DNA from: JAPHTQ01 sp046484535
Lineage (GTDB): Bacteria > Pseudomonadota > Gammaproteobacteria > Thiohalomonadales > Thiohalomonadaceae
Direction of reading: 5' to 3'
Assembly: GCA_046484535.1 (NCBI GenBank)
Contig: JAWOIT010000062.1
Coordinates: 1-9,502 of the forward strand
Length of the DNA: 9,502 bases
Shown here: positions 5,462 through 9,502 of the stretch, piece by piece
How positions within the stretch are numbered: the stretch's first letter is position 1
Layout of the letters: each line of letters begins with the position of its first letter
Program-made: the position numbers and the translations under genes
The notes under the pieces: model-generated
The model's database searches: none
What the model was told of the DNA's origin: nothing
Seen by the model: only the letters and a program-made list of their open reading frames with translations

Positions 5462-6431
5462 AATGCTTCTCCAAAGCAATGAGTAGCCTGCTGCCGAACG
5501 CGTCGGGCAGGGAGGCGGAGACCGGGACAAACCAGTGCCGCTCGCCGGCGTATTTGCGGTATTTTACCGCATCCTTCTCCGTCATCAGAACCGGATAGTC
5601 ATCGGCAAACTTCAAATCGGCCCGGGTGAAGGGATGATGGTCGGGAAAGGCGTGGCCGATAACCTCCAGCCCGTTATTACGCAGAAAACCGAAAAAGCGC
5701 TCAGGATTGCCGATTCCTGCCACGGCATGAACCGGTGAGGAGGCAAACTCAGATAAATTAAGGCGTCCTTCACCTGCGAGTTGCAGCGCTTCATCACCAG
5801 CCAAAATCAACCCCCACTCCCCACTTTTTGCCGCACCGTTACAGACCACAAAATCGACATCGGCCAGCCGGGAGGCCGGTTCACGCAAAGGGCCTGCGGG
5901 AAGGCAGAGGCCATTGGCCAGCCGGCGCTCGCCGTCGATCACGGCGATCTCGATATCCCGCTGCAGTCGGTAGTGTTGCATCCCATCATCGGAGATAATT
6001 ACATCCACCGTCTGCGTCTGCAGGAGGCGCTCGGCCGCGGCAACCCGATCCGGTCCGACCACCATCGGACAGCCGCTTCGCCTGACCAGCATGACCGCCT
6101 CATCCCCCACCACTGCCGGGTCGCTCTGTGCCGAAACCTCCTGGGGCCATGTCTCGGCGTTTCCCCCATAACCGCGGCTTACCAAACCCGGACGATACCC
6201 GTGTTGCTGCAAATACCCGGCCAGCCACAACACCAGGGGAGTCTTGCCGCTGCCGCCAACGGTGATATTACCGGCGACAATCACAGGGACCGGCAGGCGT
6301 GCCGAATGAAGCATACCCACTTGATACAATCGGCGACGGATCATCGCCAACAAGCAAAACAGGGCTGACACCGGCCACAACAGCCACAGCCAGGGACTTT
6401 TCCGATACCAGTAATAGTCCAGGCGCTTCAC
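5454..6431 (-). CDS. lpxK: Tetraacyldisaccharide 4'-kinase
   Basis: LpxK phosphorylates the 4' position of the tetraacyldisaccharide 1-phosphate to give lipid IVA, the sixth step of lipid A synthesis, at the cytoplasmic face of the inner membrane. The 325-aa product has an N-terminal hydrophobic helix (about 14-30) for membrane association, the P-loop GNITVGGSGKTP (54-65) with K63 and T64, VSRGYGG (84-90), the SDDGMQH motif (147-153) carrying the Asp/His pair near the active site, and TEKDAVKY toward the C-terminus. The start is GTG at 6431; this places the protein 8 nt after the msbA stop and matches the usual N-terminal length. The ribosome binding site is weak (AAGGA, 12 nt away), so translation probably depends on coupling to msbA. 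Confidence 0.96.
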   Translation of the reverse strand: MKRLDYYWYRKSPWLWLLWPVSALFCLLAMIRRRLYQVGMLHSARLPVPVIVAGNITVGGSGKTPLVLWLAGYLQQHGYRPGLVSRGYGGNAETWPQEVSAQSDPAVVGDEAVMLVRRSGCPMVVGPDRVAAAERLLQTQTVDVIISDDGMQHYRLQRDIEIAVIDGERRLANGLCLPAGPLREPASRLADVDFVVCNGAAKSGEWGLILAGDEALQLAGEGRLNLSEFASSPVHAVAGIGNPERFFGFLRNNGLEVIGHAFPDHHPFTRADLKFADDYPVLMTEKDAVKYRKYAGERHWFVPVSASLPDAFGSRLLIALEKHYG

Positions 6432-6439
6432 GGCGCAAC

Positions 6440-8191
6440 TCAGTCCTTGTCTTGAAACTGCATGTTATAGAGGGCGGCGTACTGGCCGTTTTTCTCCAGT
6501 AGCGCCTGATGCGAACCGGTTTCGATCATCCGGCCCTTCTCCATCACGATGATCGTATCGGCATTTTCTATGGTGGAGAGGCGGTGGGCGATGACCAGCG
6601 TGGTTCTGTTCTGCATCACCTCCTCCAAGGCCGCCTGGATATGGCGCTCCGATTCAGTATCCAGTGCCGAAGTCGCCTCATCCAGGATAAGAATAGGTGA
6701 ATCCTTAAGCAGGGCGCGAGCGATCGCCAGGCGTTGACGTTGCCCGCCGGAGAGCAGCACCCCATTTTCACCGACCATGGTTTCCAAGCCTTCTGGCAGA
6801 TCACGGATAAACTCCATCGCGTGAGAGGCCTCGGCGGCGGCGATAATCGCCTCCCGATCCGCCCCCTCGAGCCGACCGTAGGCGATGTTGTTGGCAATAG
6901 TGTCATTGAACAGGGTGATATGCTGGCTCACCAGGGAGATCTGATCCCGCAGGTTGGCCAATGGCATCTCGCGAATATCAATACCATCGATCAGGATCTG
7001 CCCGTGGCTCACATCGTAAAAACGCGGCAGCAGCCCCACCAGGGTCGACTTGCCACTGCCCGAGCGTCCGACCAGGGCGACGGTCTGCCCCGGCTTTACG
7101 TGCAAGCCGATATCCTGCAATACCTCCCCGTGGCTCTCGGGGTAGCTGAACGAGACTTCACGGTATTCCACCTCACCGTTCACCCGCGCGATATGCTGCT
7201 TACCCTCATCACGTTCGGATGGGGAGTCGATCAGGGTGAATATACTGTCCGCCGCGGCAATCCCTTTCTGCAGGTGGGCGGTAACGTTGGTCAGCCGCTT
7301 CATCGGCGAGTGCACCAGCATCATGGCGGTGATAAAGGAGACAAATGAGCCGACGCTCAAGGCATCCCGGTTCACCTCCTTGAGGGCAATGTAGATCACC
7401 CCGGCCGAGGCGATCGCCGCAATGAACTCCACCACCGGCACACTGGCCGCATTGGTTTTGAGGAGCTTCATATTCAAAAGACGGTTCTTCTCATTGGCCG
7501 ACTCAAAACGCTCCGCCTCGTAGGGCTCGCCACCGAAGGTCTTGACCACCCGCTGCCCCTCAATCGCCTCTTCGGCGATCTGGGTGACATCGCCCACCGA
7601 ATCCTGGATACGGGTGCTGTAACGGCGGAAGCGGCGGTTAATCGTGTTAATCACCTGGGCGATAAACGGCGCACCGATCAGCAGGATCAGCGCCAAGCGC
7701 CAGTTCAGATAGAACATCCAGCCGAGCAACCCCACCACGGTGATGCTGTCGCGCACCAAAATGGTGATCGAATCGGTGGTGGCTCTAGCGACCTGTTCGA
7801 CATCGTAGATCAGTTTGGAAAGCAGGGTGCCGGAAGGGGTGGAGTCGAAAAAGGAGACCGGCAGACGCAACAGCCGGCCGAACATCTGCCCCCGCAGCAC
7901 GTTGATAACCTTGCGCGCAACCCAGGCCATCCAGTACTTGGAGAGATAGGTAGCCAGGCCGCGGACGAAAAACAGAGCGATCAGAATCAACGGCGCATAG
8001 TGGGTGACAGCCGGGTCTTTATCGACAAAGCTCTCGTCCATCAGCGGCTTGATGTAGGCGGCGAAGCCCACCTCGGAGGCCGCCACCGTCAACAGGCTGA
8101 TAATGGAGATGGCAAAGGCGCGCCAGTGCGGAAGCACATAGCCCAACAGGCGGCGGTATATGCGCTTCCCGTCGGATTTTATTGAACTCAT
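6440..8191 (-). CDS. msbA: Lipid A ABC exporter MsbA
   Basis: MsbA is a homodimeric half-transporter that uses ATP to flip core-lipid A from the inner to the outer leaflet of the inner membrane. The 583-aa product is full length. The N-terminal transmembrane domain holds about six helices (residues 22-315), with typical segments such as FFDSTPSGTLLSKL (114-127) and a coupling-helix region near EGQRVVKTFGG (211-221). The nucleotide-binding domain has Walker A GRSGSGKS (375-382), Q-loop Q423, signature LSGGQ (480-484), Walker B LILDE (501-505), D-loop SALD (508-511) and H-loop H536, all intact. The ATG at 8191 lies 5 nt after the exbD stop. Position directly before lpxK, as in E. coli, supports MsbA over other type IV exporters of similar sequence. 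Confidence 0.95.
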   Translation of the reverse strand: MSSIKSDGKRIYRRLLGYVLPHWRAFAISIISLLTVAASEVGFAAYIKPLMDESFVDKDPAVTHYAPLILIALFFVRGLATYLSKYWMAWVARKVINVLRGQMFGRLLRLPVSFFDSTPSGTLLSKLIYDVEQVARATTDSITILVRDSITVVGLLGWMFYLNWRLALILLIGAPFIAQVINTINRRFRRYSTRIQDSVGDVTQIAEEAIEGQRVVKTFGGEPYEAERFESANEKNRLLNMKLLKTNAASVPVVEFIAAIASAGVIYIALKEVNRDALSVGSFVSFITAMMLVHSPMKRLTNVTAHLQKGIAAADSIFTLIDSPSERDEGKQHIARVNGEVEYREVSFSYPESHGEVLQDIGLHVKPGQTVALVGRSGSGKSTLVGLLPRFYDVSHGQILIDGIDIREMPLANLRDQISLVSQHITLFNDTIANNIAYGRLEGADREAIIAAAEASHAMEFIRDLPEGLETMVGENGVLLSGGQRQRLAIARALLKDSPILILDEATSALDTESERHIQAALEEVMQNRTTLVIAHRLSTIENADTIIVMEKGRMIETGSHQALLEKNGQYAALYNMQFQDKD

Positions 8192-8196
8192 TAGTG

Positions 8197-8619
8197 TCAG
8201 TTACCTTCGGCGGGTTTGCTGGTGGCGAAGGTCAGGTTGACAAACCCAAGCTGACGCGCCGCATCCATGGCCGAGACCACCGATTGGTGCGGTGTGCTGC
8301 GATCGGCGCTGATAATCACCCGAGGCTTGTCGGCGCTACCCGCCGCCTTCTTAATCGCCTGCTTCAGGGTGGCGAGTTGGGTATTGACCACCTCCTGCTT
8401 GTTAATGAAGTAGCGCCCCTTCGCATCGATGCTGATCTCCACAACCGTTTTCTCCCCCTGCATCACCGGGCCGTCGGACTCCGGAAGTTCGATGCTGATC
8501 TCCGTATCCCGTTCAAAGGTGGTGGAGACCATGAAGAAGATCAGCAGCAGGAAGACCACATCGATCAAAGCCGTCAGATTAACATCCGGCTCTTCACGGC
8601 GGCGAAATTGCAGTTGCAT
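8197..8619 (-). CDS. exbD: ExbD/TolR family biopolymer transport protein
   Basis: This is a 140-aa inner-membrane protein with a short cytoplasmic N-terminus (MQLQFRRREEPDVNLTALID), one transmembrane helix (about 15-33) and a periplasmic domain. D20 in the helix (LIDVVFLLL) matches the essential proton-carrying Asp (D25 in E. coli ExbD). The periplasmic part shows the family's VxISIDAKGRYFINKQ strand region and a PRVIISADR segment. The ATG at 8619 shares its A with the exbB stop (TGATG), and GAGGAGG lies 7 nt upstream. With ExbB it forms a proton-driven stator energising an outer-membrane process. No TonB or TolA partner is in view, so ExbD and TolR roles cannot be separated here. Confidence 0.94.
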   Translation of the reverse strand: MQLQFRRREEPDVNLTALIDVVFLLLIFFMVSTTFERDTEISIELPESDGPVMQGEKTVVEISIDAKGRYFINKQEVVNTQLATLKQAIKKAAGSADKPRVIISADRSTPHQSVVSAMDAARQLGFVNLTFATSKPAEGN

Positions 8620-9245
8620 CAGGCCGCCTCCTCGCCCGCCTCGCGCTGACCATGGATCACCTCTACCAGCTTGAGCGCCTCCTCCTCCATCTTAATCACC
8701 AGCATATCCACACGGCCGCGGAAATAGCGGTAAAACATCAGGCTGGGGATCGCCACGGCAAGGCCCGCCGCTGTGGTAATCAGTGCCTCGGAGATGCCGC
8801 CGGCAAGCACGGTCGGGTTACCGACCCCCTGGGCGGTAATCGCCGCAAACACCTTAATCATGCCGATAACGGTACCAAGCAGACCCAGCAGCGGGGTAAT
8901 CGAGGCGATGGTGCCGAGGGTGTTGAGAAAACGCTCCAGCTCGATGACCACCTGCCGGCCGGTCTCCTCAATGGACTCTTTCATTACTTCACGCTCATGT
9001 TGCATATTGAGAAGCCCTGCGGCCAGGATGCGACCAAGCGGTGAGCTGTCACGCAGCTGCTGGATCCCCTCGTTATTCAGCTCCTTTTTCTGGTGCTGTT
9101 GCCAAACTTGCGCCACCAAATTGGCCGGAACGACCTTCTCCTGCTTCAGCGCCCAGAAACGCTCGCCGATGATGGCTACCGCCACAACCGAACAGAGCAC
9201 AATCGGCACCATTAACCACCCGCCTGCAGTAACCAGTTCAAACAC
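8619..9245 (-). CDS. exbB: ExbB/TolQ/MotA family proton channel protein
   Basis: This is a 208-aa polytopic inner-membrane protein that, as a pentamer around an ExbD dimer, conducts protons and drives TonB-like partners. There are three transmembrane segments: about 9-27, 111-135 (GTIASITPLLGLLGTVIGMI, the highly conserved MotA/TolQ/ExbB motif) and 150-172 (GISEALITTAAGLAVAIPSL). A cytoplasmic region lies between the first and second. T148/T181-type polar positions of E. coli are matched by T117 and T158/T159. The start is GTG at 9245, supported by AGGAAGG 7 nt upstream; it is the first gene of the tightly packed part of the operon. It resembles the exbB next to comEC in Pseudomonas. Confidence 0.94.
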   Translation of the reverse strand: MFELVTAGGWLMVPIVLCSVVAVAIIGERFWALKQEKVVPANLVAQVWQQHQKKELNNEGIQQLRDSSPLGRILAAGLLNMQHEREVMKESIEETGRQVVIELERFLNTLGTIASITPLLGLLGTVIGMIKVFAAITAQGVGNPTVLAGGISEALITTAAGLAVAIPSLMFYRYFRGRVDMLVIKMEEEALKLVEVIHGQREAGEEAA

Positions 9246-9328
9246 CGTTTAGCCTTCCTCTAACACCTTAAAAAACAGCAGGATAATGTAACAAAGTACG
9301 GCCTCTGCGCCTAGTGGCGGGAGTCACA

Positions 9329-9502
9329 TTATTGGCTGTGCCAGATTCGACGCCGGGTAACCCGATAGGCATCAACTTGGCGCCATCCACTCCCCAAAGT
9401 GACGCTCAGCGCCCCATTCAGTCCGGTTTGATGCATCCTTGCATCGATGTCCTGATATCGCGCGACCACCTGTTCATGGGGAAAACCATAGCGGTTACGG
9501 TA
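9329..9502 (-). CDS. comEC: ComEC/Rec2 DNA-uptake channel, C-terminal fragment
   Basis: The last 57 codons of a minus-strand gene enter from the right edge and stop at TAA (9331-9329). The peptide begins YRNRYGFPHEQVVARY and ends with a short Arg-rich tail (RRRIWHSQ). NRYGFPHxxVxxRY followed by a Gly-containing strand is the typical end of the metallo-beta-lactamase-like domain of ComEC/Rec2, which carries single-stranded DNA across the inner membrane in natural transformation (YcaI in E. coli). Position upstream of exbB/msbA agrees with both the E. coli and Pseudomonas layouts. Only the tail is visible, so integrity of the rest cannot be judged. The 83-bp gap before exbB shows no clear terminator. 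Confidence 0.87.
   Translation of the reverse strand, partial: YRNRYGFPHEQVVARYQDIDARMHQTGLNGALSVTLGSGWRQVDAYRVTRRRIWHSQ

Noticed and set aside
5781..6368. Plus-strand 195-codon frame opposite lpxK, and the 204-codon frame at 6734-7348 opposite msbA
   Set aside because: Both lie antisense to complete, well-conserved genes, lack ribosome binding sites and show no family features.
9246..9328. Possible promoter for exbB in the gap after comEC (TTGTTA on the minus strand)
   Set aside because: TTGTTA with 17-nt spacing leads only to TTAAGG as a -10, too poor to call. A 4-bp CGCC/GGCG hairpin is also too short to be a terminator.

Overview
The window is an ordinary chromosomal locus from a gammaproteobacterium. 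The evidence is an RNase E whose catalytic half aligns almost without gaps to the E. coli enzyme, plus the gene order comEC-exbB-exbD-msbA-lpxK-trm112-kdsB. That order combines the E. coli layout (comEC/ycaI-msbA-lpxK-ycaR-kdsB) with the Pseudomonas layout (comEC-exbB-exbD-lpxK-ycaR-kdsB-ptpA-murB-rne). The sequence is moderately GC-rich. I see no mobile element, CRISPR array, tRNA or rRNA, and I cannot name the genus.

Layout. Bases 1-2556 (+) hold the 3' part of rne, from about residue 164 in E. coli numbering to the stop. Its C-terminal scaffold ends in about thirteen copies of a 48-bp (16-residue) Pro/Glu/Lys repeat, and a perfect hairpin follows the stop. Bases 2704-3501 (+) hold an orphan secreted PhnD-type solute-binding protein, in the position where Pseudomonas has murB. 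Bases 3556-4041 (-) encode a low-molecular-weight protein tyrosine phosphatase. Bases 4042-4261 are a divergent intergenic region. Bases 4262-4537 (+) hold a 91-codon gene of unknown function that converges on kdsB and overlaps it by 18 bp. From 9502 down to 4520 (-) lie the 3' end of comEC, then exbB, exbD, msbA, lpxK, a Trm112-family gene and kdsB. From exbB onward they are packed with 0-8 bp gaps or small overlaps, so they probably form one translationally coupled operon.

Functional logic. kdsB makes CMP-Kdo, lpxK makes lipid A from its disaccharide precursor, and msbA flips the Kdo2-lipid A core across the inner membrane. The operon therefore covers late lipid A/inner-core LPS synthesis and export. 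ExbB/ExbD form a proton-driven motor, and ComEC is the DNA-uptake channel of natural transformation. rne provides the mRNA decay endonuclease.

The most unusual signal is inside rne. Just after the predicted membrane-binding helix there is a dnaX-like arrangement: AAGGAG, 8 nt, then an in-frame A_AAA_AAG heptamer, with a UGA two codons later in the -1 frame. If it works, it would make a truncated RNase E lacking the whole RNA-binding and repeat scaffold. The rne repeat array, the orphan PhnD-like protein and the unknown 91-residue protein are the other points worth following up.
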